NCBI GenBank assembly: GCA_029979005.1 | Contig: JAPOIJ010000001.1 | Location: forward strand, 1 to 64,000 | Source of the DNA: Planctomycetota bacterium | GTDB lineage: Bacteria > Planctomycetota > Planctomycetia > Pirellulales > Pirellulaceae | Direction: 5' to 3' | DNA length: 64,000 bases | In this document: one piece after another, positions 37,156-46,670 of the stretch | Layout of the letters: each line of letters begins with the position of its first letter | Position numbering within the stretch: position 1 is the stretch's first letter | Position numbers and translations under genes: made by a program | The notes under the pieces: generated by a model | The model's database searches: none | Told to the model about the DNA's origin: nothing | Seen by the model: the letters and a program-made list of their open reading frames with translations, nothing else

Positions 37156-38181
37156 ATGTTGCGTTATTCAGTTGGTTTAAGGGCCTTGGTTTGTGCGTTG
37201 GTTTCGCTGTCCCTTTCTTTGCTGCTCAATGCGCAGGAAAAATCTGCTGAGCGAGCGACCGTGGGGAGTATTGAGGTTCTCGATCCTGCATTAAGTGATT
37301 TAATCGACCCGACAAGTCCAATAGAAGTCCTTACGACAGGGTATCAATGGTCCGAAGGTCCTGTTTGGATCAAAGATAAAAGTGTTTTGCTTTTTTCAGA
37401 TGTGCCTCAAAACAAGATCCACTGTTGGAGCCCCAAAAATGGGCATTCGATATTTATGGATCCAAGTGGATACGAGGGGAAGAACGGTGAGAAAGAGCCA
37501 GGTTCAAATGGGCTAATGACGGATGCCAAAGGTCGATTGGTTGTATGCGATCATGGAAACCGGCGGATTTACCGTGTTGAATCGGACGGTTCGAAAACAA
37601 CGCTGGCAGATAAATTTAAGGGCAAGCGGTTTAATAGTCCTAACGATCTGGTCATTCATTCCAGCGGTGCGATTTACTTCACGGATCCGCCGTATGGATT
37701 GCGGGATGAATCCAAACGTGAGCTTGATTATTGTGGGGTCTACCGACTGGGTGTCGATGGCGAGATAACGCTGTTGACCAAAGAGTTGGAACGTCCCAAT
37801 GGGATTGCATTGTCACCGGATGAAAAGACTTTGTATGTCGCCCAATCGCACCGCCCTGCACCGATTTACAACGCTTACGCGATTAAGCCCGATGGGACGA
37901 CGGCAGCCAAGGGAAAGACGATTCTCAATAGCATTGAGTATGCAAATCAAGGCGACCCCGGAATGCCGGATGGCATGTGTGTTGATGTGCAGGGAAATCT
38001 CTGGGCTTCGGGTCCCGGCGGAATACTTGTGATTTCGCCAACTGGTAAGCTGTTGGGGCGATTAATGATGGGTAAGCCAACGGCGAACTGTGCTTTTGGC
38101 GGCGATGGGTCAACACTGTTCATCACATCAAGCGATCGGATCTGTCGCGTGCAAACAAAAACCAAAGGTTTAGGGTTTTAG
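37156..38181 (+). CDS. Secreted SMP-30/gluconolactonase-family protein
   Basis: The ATG at 37156 with GAGG 6 bp upstream opens a 341-residue protein with a signal peptide (LVCALVSLSLSLLLNAQ). The six-bladed propeller shows SMP-30 motifs: GYQWSEGPVWIKD with the metal-binding Glu, SNGLMTDAKGRLVVCDHGNRR, FNSPNDLVIHSSGAIYFTDPPYG, RPNGIALSPDEKTLYVA, PDGMCVDVQGNLWASG. The family hydrolyses sugar lactones with calcium or zinc. In planctomycetes many secreted copies probably act on algal sugars. The substrate here is unknown. Confidence 0.9.
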   Translation: MLRYSVGLRALVCALVSLSLSLLLNAQEKSAERATVGSIEVLDPALSDLIDPTSPIEVLTTGYQWSEGPVWIKDKSVLLFSDVPQNKIHCWSPKNGHSIFMDPSGYEGKNGEKEPGSNGLMTDAKGRLVVCDHGNRRIYRVESDGSKTTLADKFKGKRFNSPNDLVIHSSGAIYFTDPPYGLRDESKRELDYCGVYRLGVDGEITLLTKELERPNGIALSPDEKTLYVAQSHRPAPIYNAYAIKPDGTTAAKGKTILNSIEYANQGDPGMPDGMCVDVQGNLWASGPGGILVISPTGKLLGRLMMGKPTANCAFGGDGSTLFITSSDRICRVQTKTKGLGF

Positions 38182-38274
38182 CCTATTTATAGTTTGGTGG
38201 GCGGTTGCGTGTGGTTGGATTGTGGTGCCACCCGGGAATTAGAAATCCACATTTGGGATCTGCTCAAAAGATTC

Positions 38275-39246
38275 CTACTCGGTGGGTTCGGTCGGCTGGG
38301 TCGCCATGGTCGCCTTGGGTTCAACCTTCTCATCGGGATAGTTGGGATCATGCGGTTGTTCTGGCGAAGGTTTTGTCGGTGCCGGAAATTTGGGAATCGT
38401 TCCAATCGGTGGCACAGGTTCGCCGGGAGCGACCGGTGGATAAAAGTTGTGGAATCTCCGAGAGCACCGATCTTTGAAACTTGCGAGTGCCGAATCGCGA
38501 AGGTCTTCGGTTGGGAACGCTCGGTTAAGCGTGTTGTCGAGGAATTGATCTGCCATCTCAAAGACTGCATCGTCCATTTTTAGATAGCGATATGCAAACT
38601 CCCGATCTTCCGGAGAGATATCAGCATCGCGTTTGGAGACATTGGCACGAACGTAAGAAAGGTCGGAAAAAACGGTGGGGTATAATTGTTCAAGGCAGAT
38701 ACAGGATTCATCGAATCGCTCGATAGGAAAGACAAACGCTCGACCGGTGGCAATGGCTCGTTCAATGACTTCGGTTGAGTCGAACGATTTGCCACCATTA
38801 AGAAAGTAGATCTGACTATTGGTTTGTGGGTGTACCTCTTGTTGAACCAATTCAGCGGTGGCAAATTCTCGAAAACTCATTCGCTGGGCAATGCAATTTA
38901 CTTCTTCGAAATGTCGGTGAAAGAAGTATCTTGAAATAAACCGATCTACTGGATTTCGAACATAGCTAAGTGCAAAAACTTCAGCGTGTTCATGTTCGAA
39001 TGGAAGATCGAGAGAGAGTTTGTGGTCGCTCAAGCATTGGACCCATGGGTGGCAACGGATGATTTCGCTCACGTCGTCACGGGTGTATTGTTTGGTTTCC
39101 AATAGCGAATTGGAATTATAAAATCCTTTTCCGAAGTTTCGATTCATCAACTGTCTTAATGTCGATCCTCCAGCTTTGGGTACATGGACATGAAGCCAGC
39201 ACTGCCGAAGTCGTTCAGTAGCGGTTGAGGAAATGGCATCGGTCAT
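38275..39246 (-). CDS. Sulfotransferase-family protein with Pro-rich tail
   Basis: A 323-residue cytosolic-type sulfotransferase. The 5'-phosphosulfate loop is HVPKAGGST (residues 21-29) and the 3'-phosphate motif is SYVRNPVDRFISRYF (about 93-107). It would transfer sulfate from PAPS to a carbohydrate or other acceptor. The last 60 residues are a low-complexity Pro/Glu/Thr tail (for example PAPTKPSPEQPHDPNYP), outside the catalytic fold. The acceptor is not predictable. It converges on the SMP-30 gene with a 93-bp gap. Confidence 0.82.
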   Translation of the reverse strand: MTDAISSTATERLRQCWLHVHVPKAGGSTLRQLMNRNFGKGFYNSNSLLETKQYTRDDVSEIIRCHPWVQCLSDHKLSLDLPFEHEHAEVFALSYVRNPVDRFISRYFFHRHFEEVNCIAQRMSFREFATAELVQQEVHPQTNSQIYFLNGGKSFDSTEVIERAIATGRAFVFPIERFDESCICLEQLYPTVFSDLSYVRANVSKRDADISPEDREFAYRYLKMDDAVFEMADQFLDNTLNRAFPTEDLRDSALASFKDRCSRRFHNFYPPVAPGEPVPPIGTIPKFPAPTKPSPEQPHDPNYPDEKVEPKATMATQPTEPTE

Positions 39247-39410
39247 TTCAGGATCCAGTGAGACAACAAGTGGGAGAGTGATTCAAAGGGTACGAATGAA
39301 GCTGATCTGAATCGTCTGCATTCGGTCGACGACAATTGTCTCACGACTCTTCTTCGCAGACAATATCAACCTGTTGAATAGTATGGCAGCGCTGTTGAGA
39401 CGCGTCTTAT

Positions 39411-40382
39411 TTAGTTGTCTATCTGATTGCGGATCTTCAGTTTCGGCTTTTCCATGGTAACCGTTGTTGAGGGCGCGACGCTCTCGGTCAGCCAGACACT
39501 CGAACCGACGACCGAATCTCGACCGACGACTGTCTTCCCCCCTAAAACCGTCGCATTCGCGTAAATAACGACGTTGTCTTCGATCGTGGGATGACGTTTC
39601 GAATCGCGTACCAGTTGCCCCATTTCGTCCTGCGGGAAACTTAAGGCACCGAGCGTAACTCCCTGATAGATTTTGACGTGCTCGCCGATGATGCAGGTTT
39701 CACCAATCACAACTCCAGTTCCGTGATCAATGAAGAAATGATTGCCGATGGTTGCTCCCGGGTGGATGTCGACTCCCGTTTCTCCATGAACCCACTCCGC
39801 CATCATCCTCGGGATGAAGGGAACGTTTAATTTGTAAAGTTCATGGGCAAGTCGATGGACGGTAATCGCATTTAACCCGGGGTAGCAAAGAATTACTTCA
39901 TCATGATTTTTGCAGGCAGGGTCACCAAGGTAGGCCGCTTTCACGTCAGTTAATAATGAGGCGCGAATTTCCGGCATTTTGCGAATGTAATCTGTCGATA
40001 TTTGTTGACTAAATTCCATGATATTCTCCGGCATGGTGAGCTTGCCGGGTGAAATGCCCCCGTAATCATGCAGCGTCATGTCTTCGCATGCTTCAAAATG
40101 GCGAGCGATTGCAATGGCGACTTGCCGAGAAATCAGTTGATGAGCTTCGTCAATTTGCGACCTTAATCCAGCGAGCACTTTTTCACTGGAGGATTCGTTT
40201 GACCGGAAGCCGGGGTAGACGATTGCTTTTAATCGTAGAATCAGATCAACCAGAGAGTCGAATTCAGGAATGGGCGCAACGTGAGATGATTTCGGAAATA
40301 CGAGCGAGCCGTGGATTTCCGCAGCAACCTTGTCAAGGGTTTGCTCAGAGTTCTGGTTGTCTGACGTCGATTGCGGTTTCAT
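39411..40382 (-). CDS. cysE: Serine O-acetyltransferase
   Basis: CysE/EpsC acetylates serine with acetyl-CoA in the first step of cysteine synthesis. The left-handed beta-helix is clear: GVDIHPGATIGNHFFIDHGT, GVVIGETCIIGEHVKIYQGV, TLGALSFPQ, VVIYANATVLGG. The N-terminal helical domain precedes it. I place the start at the ATG at 40382 (MKPQSTSDNQNS), giving 323 residues like other EpsC-type enzymes. A longer frame to 40520 is possible but looks like non-family sequence. Neither start has a clear Shine-Dalgarno. No O-acetylserine sulfhydrylase gene is nearby. Confidence 0.92.
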   Translation of the reverse strand: MKPQSTSDNQNSEQTLDKVAAEIHGSLVFPKSSHVAPIPEFDSLVDLILRLKAIVYPGFRSNESSSEKVLAGLRSQIDEAHQLISRQVAIAIARHFEACEDMTLHDYGGISPGKLTMPENIMEFSQQISTDYIRKMPEIRASLLTDVKAAYLGDPACKNHDEVILCYPGLNAITVHRLAHELYKLNVPFIPRMMAEWVHGETGVDIHPGATIGNHFFIDHGTGVVIGETCIIGEHVKIYQGVTLGALSFPQDEMGQLVRDSKRHPTIEDNVVIYANATVLGGKTVVGRDSVVGSSVWLTESVAPSTTVTMEKPKLKIRNQIDN

Positions 40383-40819
40383 GTAATTCGAAATGAAAAA
40401 AGTTTCTGTGGAAGAACTTCGATAAGCTGCCGCGATCCTGGGAGAAGCGGCCGGCGAACTGTGTAATGTCTCTGTTACGATTCCGTGATTACTTGGGAAA
40501 GGACTTGGATTTGTATTCATTGGAATCTAGGTTCGCAGGATTAGTTTAACGACTGAGGACTACTTTCAAACACAAGTCCTTAGTTAAAATTCCGTTTAAT
40601 CGCCATTGGAAATCTATCGTCACTGTGGTCTCTGGGATTTGGCTCGATTCGTTAACAACTCCCTGAAACTCGATAAATCGGTGTGTTTTATTGTAATTTG
40701 CGACTAACGCTCGAAATTCTTCCCATTGCTTTGAGCCGAACTTTCGGCGGTCAACAAAGCGATAGCGGATTCTTGCTGGCTAATCTAGGTAGTGAAATAT
40801 AATCCGCTAAGATGAAGAA
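40383..40819. other. Divergent intergenic region between cysE and the metal permease
   Basis: A 437-bp gap, partly open in frame with cysE up to 40520. I see no other gene, strong hairpin or repeat. It should carry the promoters of the two divergent genes, but no clear -35/-10 pair can be called. Confidence 0.45.
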
Positions 40820-42061
40820 ATGTTAGTAGATTGTTGGGCAATTTGGGCGAGACTGGCTCCTTGGCTTCTTTTGGGAATGTTAGTTTCTGGGCTCATGGGA
40901 GTTCTGCTTCCCAGTGATTGGATTCGTAAGCGTTTTCAAGGGTATTCGGGGGTCTTCCGAGCGGTCTTGCTTGGCGTTCCTCTGCCGCTTTGCTCATGTG
41001 GTGTTATTCCGGCTGGCATTGGTTTGCGGCAGCAAGGAGCTAGCAAAGGGGCTGCACTTGGTTTTCTTATCAGCACGCCTCAGACGGGAGTCGACTCGGT
41101 TTTAATAAGCGTTTCTTTTTTTGGTTGGCCATTTGCGATCGTGAAGATGCTGGCTGCTGCGGTGACTGGTTGGGCTGGTGGCTGTCTATTAGAGCTTGTG
41201 GAGCCTCGTGTTCCGGTCTCGCCTACAACGGCGGATAAAGCGGGGGATCTTCCCCGTGTTTCTGCCGATCGCAAACCTAAACCGCCGAGTTGGGTGGAGC
41301 GGTTCATCGAATCAAGTGTCGAAATTCTTCGGTCGATCTGGGGGTGGCTTGTGGTCGGCGTGTTGGTTTCTGCTTTGATCAACCAATACCTTCCTGTGGT
41401 TTGGTTGGAAAACCTTGAGTCTATGGGATGGCTTCCTTCGATTTTGGTCGTGTTGCTGGTATCGATTCCGTTGTACGTTTGTGCAACTGCGTCCGTTCCA
41501 ATCGCTGCGGCATTGGTCTCGAGCGGTCTCTCTCCGGCGGCAGCGTTGGTATTCTTGATGGCGGGACCGGCGACCAATGTTTCAACGATTGGGGTGATTT
41601 ATGGTCGATTTGGAGCGAGATCTCTCGCCGTTTATTTGGTTACAATTCTCGTTGGCAGTATCGGGGTCGCGTGGCTGTTCGATGGATTCTTGTTATCCGA
41701 TACTGATCAGGAAGTTATCGCGAAACATCACGTTTTATCGGTTTTGGAGTCAGCTAGCGGGGTTGTGCTCTTGTTGTTGGTCGTCAAATTTGTCGCGACT
41801 GACCTGCGTCGATTCTTCACCAAGAATCGACTTGTTGAAGGGGGAGGCGAGGCAATAATTTTAGCTGTCTCGGGAATGACGTGTGGCAATTGTATCAATC
41901 GGGTCGAGACCGCACTGCAGCAGGTAGATGGAGTGCAGAGCGTTTTAGTAGATTTAAAATCGGAAACGGCAACCATTTGGGGGGATCCGGAAGCGAGTGA
42001 GCTAATTGATTGTGTTCAGCGGATGGGGTTTCAAGCAACGAATCGACTTCAAGGGAAGTGA
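40820..42061 (+). CDS. SO_0444/DUF318-type metal efflux permease with C-terminal HMA domain
   Basis: A 413-residue protein made of two membrane halves and a soluble tail. Half one has the permease motif PLPLCSCGVIPAG (residues 54-66) and GFLISTPQTG. Half two has ATASVPIAAALVSSG and FLMAGPATNVST. Residues about 343-413 are a heavy-metal-associated domain with GMTCGNC. Related proteins export Cu, Zn or arsenic compounds. The HMA tail favours a soft-metal substrate and may deliver the ion. slyX follows after 6 bp. Confidence 0.82.
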   Translation: MLVDCWAIWARLAPWLLLGMLVSGLMGVLLPSDWIRKRFQGYSGVFRAVLLGVPLPLCSCGVIPAGIGLRQQGASKGAALGFLISTPQTGVDSVLISVSFFGWPFAIVKMLAAAVTGWAGGCLLELVEPRVPVSPTTADKAGDLPRVSADRKPKPPSWVERFIESSVEILRSIWGWLVVGVLVSALINQYLPVVWLENLESMGWLPSILVVLLVSIPLYVCATASVPIAAALVSSGLSPAAALVFLMAGPATNVSTIGVIYGRFGARSLAVYLVTILVGSIGVAWLFDGFLLSDTDQEVIAKHHVLSVLESASGVVLLLLVVKFVATDLRRFFTKNRLVEGGGEAIILAVSGMTCGNCINRVETALQQVDGVQSVLVDLKSETATIWGDPEASELIDCVQRMGFQATNRLQGK

Positions 42062-42067
42062 AATAGA

Positions 42068-42289
42068 ATGGACCAGAGTGAGAGGGATAGGAAACGCATT
42101 ACGGAATTGGAGAGTTCCATGATGCACTTGCAAAATGATTACGAATCGCTGAATGAAGTTGTGCTGGAGAATGTTCATCGACTCGAAAAAATGAGGCTAA
42201 TAATTGAGCGGCTGGAGAGTCGTCTGCAGGCTAATTCAGAAGCCGAGCCGGAGCGGAAGGCGGAGGATGAAGTGCCCCCTCATTATTGA
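42068..42289 (+). CDS. slyX: SlyX-family coiled-coil protein
   Basis: A 73-residue all-helical protein (heptads in RITELESSMMHLQND and MRLIIERLESRLQ) that ends in PPHY, the hallmark C-terminus of SlyX proteins. Function is unknown in all bacteria studied. It starts 6 bp after the permease stop, so it is in the same transcript. Confidence 0.85.
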   Translation: MDQSERDRKRITELESSMMHLQNDYESLNEVVLENVHRLEKMRLIIERLESRLQANSEAEPERKAEDEVPPHY

Positions 42290-42315
42290 TACCTTTGAGT
42301 GAGCGTTTATGTGAT

Positions 42316-42353
42316 TCCAATTATTTTTGATTGATCCAATTATTATTGATTGA
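42316..42353. repeat. Two tandem 19-bp repeats
   Basis: TCCAATTATTTTTGATTGA at 42316-42334 is followed at once by the same sequence with one change (T to A at position 11) at 42335-42353. They lie between slyX and rimK. They could be a protein-binding site or a recent duplication. Confidence 0.7.
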
Positions 42354-42519
42354 TAAAACGATTTGAGTTTTCCATTCAAGAATTGGCCTTTTGGCAGACG
42401 AACAGGTTATAGGAAATTAAGGACTTGATTGATATTTGGACAAAGCCAAAAGTTTTTAAGTTGCCTGATTTTCTAGCCTGTTTCTGTTGAAATTTCGAAT
42501 TTTCTGGACGCTCCCTCGA

Positions 42520-43734
42520 ATGAAGCTCGCGATAATCTCACGCCAGCCAGATTGTTACAGCACGCGACGGCTGGTTGAAGCAGCGAAGACAAGAACGCAC
42601 GACGTTGAGGTTCTCGATACGCTTAAGTTTTCAATTGATTTAGCTGAATGTAATCCTCAGTTGTTTTATCAATCGAAGTGCTTGAGCGAATTCGATGCGA
42701 TCATTCCTAGGATTGCTGCTTCGATCACTCGATTTGGAACGGCGGTGGTCAGGCAGTTCGAACAAATGGATGTTTTTTCTGCTAACAGTTCTCATGGAAT
42801 TGCCAATTCGAGAGATAAATTAAGAGCGTTGCAGATTTTAAGCCGGCATCAAATTGGCATGCCGCAAACGACCTTTGTAAAGAATCGCACGGATGTGCTG
42901 CCTGCTATCGAGCGAATCGGCGGAGCGCCGGTAGTTATAAAGCTCCTGGAGGGCACACAAGGGGTGGGAGTAATTCTTGCGGAAACTGAAAAGGTTGCCG
43001 AGGCAATTATCGAAACGATGCAGAGCACTCGGCAAAACGTTCTGGTTCAAAAATTTGTCTCTGAAAGCCGGGGTCAAGATATCCGTGCGTTCGTGGTCGG
43101 AGATCGAGTGGTTGCCGCAATGCGTCGAATTGCGATGGGAAGTGAATTTCGCAGTAATGTTCATCGGGGAGGAAGAACTGAGGCTGTCGAGCTGACGCCC
43201 GATCAAGAAAGGACTGCGGTTCGAGCGGCTCAAATCATGGGTTTGCGGGTGGCCGGTGTGGATATGCTGGAGTCATTCTGCGGTCCCCAAATCATGGAGG
43301 TAAATTCATCACCGGGTTTGGAAGGAATCGAGCGTTGTACGCAGCTCGACATCGCCGGGGCAATCATCGACTATTTGGCTGCTCATGTCGACTTTCCTGA
43401 AATCGATATCCGGCAACGGTTGACTGTCAGCCAGGGATATGGTGTTACGGAGATCCATGTTCCGGACGGCTCAGAGTTCGTTGGGAAAACCATTGATGAA
43501 TCGGGTTTGTTGGAGCAGGACATAAACGTGTTGACGCTTTACCGCGGCACAACCGTGATTCCGAATCCTCGGTTGAAGCGTCGACTAGAGGCGGGAGACC
43601 GGATGTTATGTTTTGGGAAACTGGAATCGATGCGATCGATGATTCCCGCCAAGACACAACATCAACGCCGGCCAACGATTCAGGAATTGGCCAGCGATGC
43701 GGAAAGGAATTATTCTCGCCGGTTCGCTGCCTGA
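42520..43734 (+). CDS. RimK-family ATP-grasp ligase fused to an RCK_C domain
   Basis: The ATG at 42520 gives MKLAIISRQPDCYSTRRL, aligned with the start of E. coli RimK. Residues 1-295 follow RimK closely: FDAIIPRIAASITRFGTAVVR, GGAPVVIKLLEGTQGVGV, the HRGG loop (FRSNVHRGG) and VMEVNSSPGLEGIE (here IMEVNSSPGL). RimK adds glutamates to ribosomal protein S6 or makes polyglutamate. Residues about 315-390 form a TrkA-C (RCK_C) ligand domain (GVTEIHVPDGSEFVGKTI). It may control the ligase by a nucleotide or ion. The length is 404 residues versus 300 in E. coli. Confidence 0.88.
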   Translation: MKLAIISRQPDCYSTRRLVEAAKTRTHDVEVLDTLKFSIDLAECNPQLFYQSKCLSEFDAIIPRIAASITRFGTAVVRQFEQMDVFSANSSHGIANSRDKLRALQILSRHQIGMPQTTFVKNRTDVLPAIERIGGAPVVIKLLEGTQGVGVILAETEKVAEAIIETMQSTRQNVLVQKFVSESRGQDIRAFVVGDRVVAAMRRIAMGSEFRSNVHRGGRTEAVELTPDQERTAVRAAQIMGLRVAGVDMLESFCGPQIMEVNSSPGLEGIERCTQLDIAGAIIDYLAAHVDFPEIDIRQRLTVSQGYGVTEIHVPDGSEFVGKTIDESGLLEQDINVLTLYRGTTVIPNPRLKRRLEAGDRMLCFGKLESMRSMIPAKTQHQRRPTIQELASDAERNYSRRFAA

Positions 43735-43764
43735 TGAACGGCCGGTGGAAAAAGGAGGAGACGG

Positions 43765-44688
43765 TTACGATTCTACTGAGTCCAGCCAGTTCCATTGGTC
43801 CTGCGTGGTTCCATCAAATAAGCCGAAAAAGGCGTTCTGAATTGCTTCTGTGATTGGTCCACGAGAGCCGCAACCAATTTCCATGCGGTCGACGCTTCTT
43901 ACTGGCGTGACTTCGGCGGCAGTTCCGGTGAGGAAAATTTCATCAGCAACGTAGAGGAGTTCCCGTGGAATTTCTTGCTCGATTACTTCAAAGCCGACAT
44001 GTCGGGCCAGTGTAATAACGGCGTCGCGAGTGATTCCATCGAGAATCGCTGCGGAAAGCGGGGGCGTGAAGATCTTACCCTCTCGTACGATGAAAATATT
44101 CTCAGCGGATCCTTCGCTAACCGTGCCTCGCGCGGTTACCGAGATTCCTTCCGCAAAACCATTTCTTCTCGCTTCACCGCCAATGAGTTGCGCGTTGAGA
44201 TAATGTCCTCCTGCTTTTGATAGAACAGGCAGTGCCGCACTGGTGGTTCTAGCCCACGAAGAAACGCAAACATCGATTCCGTTCTTTAGTCCTTCTTCGC
44301 CAAGGTAGGTGCCAAATTCCATTGCCGCAATGATGACGTCCGTCGGGACATCTTCGTTGGGAACCACACCAAGAGATCCTGCCCCGAGAAATGCAAGCGG
44401 ACGAATGTAAGCCGCCTCAAGTTCGTTTTTAGTAATGGAATCCCGACATGCCTGTTCGATTTCAGAAATGGAGAATGAGACCGGGTAACGATAGAGCTTC
44501 GCTGAATTAAAAAACCGTTTGATGTGAGCGTCCAGCCGAAAAATAGATCTTCCCATCGGGGTCGCATAACAACGAATTCCCTCGAACACACTCGAGCCAT
44601 AATGGAGTGCGTGTGACATGACATGAACGGTAGCGTTTTCCCATGGAATCATTTCGCCATTCATCCAAATGTACTTGCTGTGCTTCAT
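43765..44688 (-). CDS. ilvE: Branched-chain amino-acid aminotransferase
   Basis: IlvE transfers the amino group in the last step of Val, Leu and Ile synthesis. From the ATG at 44688 the 307-residue protein has HALHYGSSVFEGIRCY, RLDAHIKRFFNSAKLY, IRPLAFLGAGSLGV, the PLP lysine in LSKAGGHYLNAQL, and GTVSEGSAENIFIV. All are standard for fold-type IV. It converges on the RimK gene with a 30-bp gap. Confidence 0.94.
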   Translation of the reverse strand: MKHSKYIWMNGEMIPWENATVHVMSHALHYGSSVFEGIRCYATPMGRSIFRLDAHIKRFFNSAKLYRYPVSFSISEIEQACRDSITKNELEAAYIRPLAFLGAGSLGVVPNEDVPTDVIIAAMEFGTYLGEEGLKNGIDVCVSSWARTTSAALPVLSKAGGHYLNAQLIGGEARRNGFAEGISVTARGTVSEGSAENIFIVREGKIFTPPLSAAILDGITRDAVITLARHVGFEVIEQEIPRELLYVADEIFLTGTAAEVTPVRSVDRMEIGCGSRGPITEAIQNAFFGLFDGTTQDQWNWLDSVES

Positions 44689-44976
44689 CGTTTTTTCCAA
44701 GGTTGCATGAGTTTCTCCAAATTGTCGCAATTCCAGTCAAACGACACAAGTTTCACTTTCGAAAATTCTTGCCGGGAGTAGGTTGAACCACGATGTGGAT
44801 TTGAGCGTGGGATGCAAGTTTCCAGTTTTGGATCGATTATTTGGTGACGGTGTTGTTCGCCTTGCTGCTGTTGCTAAAGTCCGAATTTCTTTATCATGGT
44901 GCTAAAGCAAACGTTTGCGTTGCGGTCTGTTAATTACAACTTCTTTAAGATCATTAACCCATTGGTAGGAACTACT

Positions 44977-45474
44977 GTGAGCTTGGGAATGAAACAGTTG
45001 CTGGCGACAATGCCACAGGTGGGAAGAGTGGAGTGGATTGGTGTTCGGCCCGGGCGTCGCGAGTCTGTAAACGTGCTGCAATCAGTAACTGTAAGCATGG
45101 AGGGCCTCGTTGGAGACCGTTACCGCGGGAAGGCCGGGGGCCCAAGAATGGTGACGCTGATTCAGGACGAGCACATTGCGACTGTTGCGAGTATTTTGAA
45201 GCTGAAGGCGATTGATCCAGGGTTGTTAAGACGAAACTTCGTCGTTTCGGGTATCAATTTGCAAGCGTTGAAAAAGCGGCGAGTTCTGATCGGTGAAGTA
45301 ATTCTTGAAGTGACGGGGAATTGTCCTCCTTGCAGTCGCATGGAAGAGAATCTTGGCTGTGGGGGGTACAATGCAATGCGCGGTCACGGTGGAATCACGG
45401 CAACCGTTATTCAGGGAGGCAGAATTTGTTGTGGTGACTCGGTCCAGTGCTTAGCTGAAGCGACCGAGGCATAG
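44977..45474 (+). CDS. MOSC-domain protein
   Basis: The GTG at 44977 has TAGGA 6 bp upstream and gives 165 residues. The MOSC fold is shown by GRVEWIGVRPGRR, GLVGDRYRGKAGGPRMVTLI and the conserved Cys in VTGNCPPCSRMEENLG, then MRGHGGITATVIQGG. MOSC domains handle sulfur on the molybdenum cofactor or reduce N-hydroxylated compounds (YiiM, YcbX). Which of these applies here is unknown. It ends 5 bp before the convergent msrB gene. Confidence 0.85.
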   Translation: MSLGMKQLLATMPQVGRVEWIGVRPGRRESVNVLQSVTVSMEGLVGDRYRGKAGGPRMVTLIQDEHIATVASILKLKAIDPGLLRRNFVVSGINLQALKKRRVLIGEVILEVTGNCPPCSRMEENLGCGGYNAMRGHGGITATVIQGGRICCGDSVQCLAEATEA

Positions 45475-45479
45475 GCAAC

Positions 45480-46073
45480 TTATTTTGCTTTTACAATCAT
45501 CGCCGGCGGCTCGGTGCCCTCTGGGAAAAATTTCAAGGAGACGGAGTTAACGCAGTGCCGAATGTTCTTTTCAGTTTTCTGTTCCCCTTCGAACACGTGC
45601 CCAAGATGCCCATCGCAATTTTGACATAAAATCTCGACACGATAACCGTCGGCGTCTATTTCTCTTCGAACGGCTCCCGGTATCTCATCGTCGAAACTTG
45701 GCCAGCCACAGTGGGCCTCAAATTTGTCATCAGACCGGTAGAGCTTGGCATTGCACTGGCGGCAGGTGTACACGCCTGACGCTGTTGTGCTGTTGTATTC
45801 TCCCGTGTTGGGGCGTTCCGTTCCTTTGTCAAGAATCACACTGGCTTCGAAAGCAGTTAGCTTGTTGTACTCAGCGGGCATTTCGTTTTTCTTCTCTTTC
45901 TCGACAGCCTCTGTTTCAGGAGTCGTTGTAGGAGGGTTCGAGGTAACCGGATTCGTATTCAAATTTGCGGTACCAATTTCTTCCTTTGGGGTCGGTTGAT
46001 TTGTCAAATAAAAGACCAGTCCAACGAGAAGAAAAATGAGCAATCCGGCTCCGATGATTTTATTTTGGTTCAT
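45480..46073 (-). CDS. msrB: Membrane-anchored methionine-R-sulfoxide reductase B
   Basis: MsrB repairs oxidised methionine. The protein has an N-terminal membrane helix ([18 protein letters not shown]), a Pro/Thr/Glu linker, and the MsrB domain from about residue 65. Zinc cysteines are in TCRQCN and [10 protein letters not shown], and the substrate motif is HCGWPSF. The catalytic position is Cys in [11 protein letters not shown], not selenocysteine. Extracytoplasmic action is likely. Its start overlaps the stop of the DUF1499 gene by 4 bp (46070-46073). Confidence 0.93.
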   Translation of the reverse strand: MNQNKIIGAGLLIFLLVGLVFYLTNQPTPKEEIGTANLNTNPVTSNPPTTTPETEAVEKEKKNEMPAEYNKLTAFEASVILDKGTERPNTGEYNSTTASGVYTCRQCNAKLYRSDDKFEAHCGWPSFDDEIPGAVRREIDADGYRVEILCQNCDGHLGHVFEGEQKTEKNIRHCVNSVSLKFFPEGTEPPAMIVKAK

Positions 46074-46585
46074 GGTTTTAAACTCTCGGCTAACTGGTTC
46101 ATTCGCTTACGGTTTACTCCGAGATCTGAGTGACCGACTCTTGAGGCTGAGCGAAATTGGATGACTGACGAATTATCATCAACGAAGAACTCCACGTCGT
46201 CAATAAACCGGAAGATTAGCGATTTGAATTCGTAATGCAAATAGTATTCCGTCTCACTGATTAGCTTCGCTCGTGGGTAATTTAGTTTTACAACTTCTTT
46301 AATCTTGGAAATTGCTTCGGACGGGGAACCACGAAATGCAACCGGTTTCATTTTTTTCGCAGGGTCATCAGCCTGAGTTGATACACAGTTTGGTGTATCT
46401 GGACACGCTGCGAGTTTTCCGGCGGTGACACCTAGGTTGTCGGGTTGTTTGGAAGTCATGCTAATGCCAAGTAGACCTATTGAAGACAAGACTAACACGG
46501 TGACTAGGTTCCGGCCAATTTTTGAAAGTGAAAAGCGGGCACGCTTGTTTATCTCGGTCGGAGGCTTGTCGTTAGTTGAGTTCAT
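46070..46585 (-). CDS. DUF1499 membrane-anchored protein
   Basis: A 171-residue protein with an N-terminal helix ([15 protein letters not shown]) and the DUF1499 core: [14 protein letters not shown], then [28 protein letters not shown] and [20 protein letters not shown]. The family is of unknown function. The 4-bp overlap with msrB indicates one translation unit, which suggests a role in the envelope redox response. Confidence 0.85.
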   Translation of the reverse strand: MNSTNDKPPTEINKRARFSLSKIGRNLVTVLVLSSIGLLGISMTSKQPDNLGVTAGKLAACPDTPNCVSTQADDPAKKMKPVAFRGSPSEAISKIKEVVKLNYPRAKLISETEYYLHYEFKSLIFRFIDDVEFFVDDNSSVIQFRSASRVGHSDLGVNRKRMNQLAESLKP

Positions 46586-46618
46586 CTCGAGGCTGTTCGG
46601 GGGTGATTAAGACCATTA

Positions 46619-46650
46619 TTTACGGTTCGCCAAATTTACGGTTCGCCAAA
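46619..46650. repeat. Two perfect tandem 16-bp repeats
   Basis: TTTACGGTTCGCCAAA occurs twice in a row (46619-46634 and 46635-46650). It sits about 35 bp upstream of the DUF1499 start and 20 bp downstream of the 46671 gene end. The spacing would suit a double operator for the DUF1499-msrB unit, or it is a recent duplication. Confidence 0.75.
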
Positions 46651-46670
46651 GCGTCACTTTATCGGACCGG

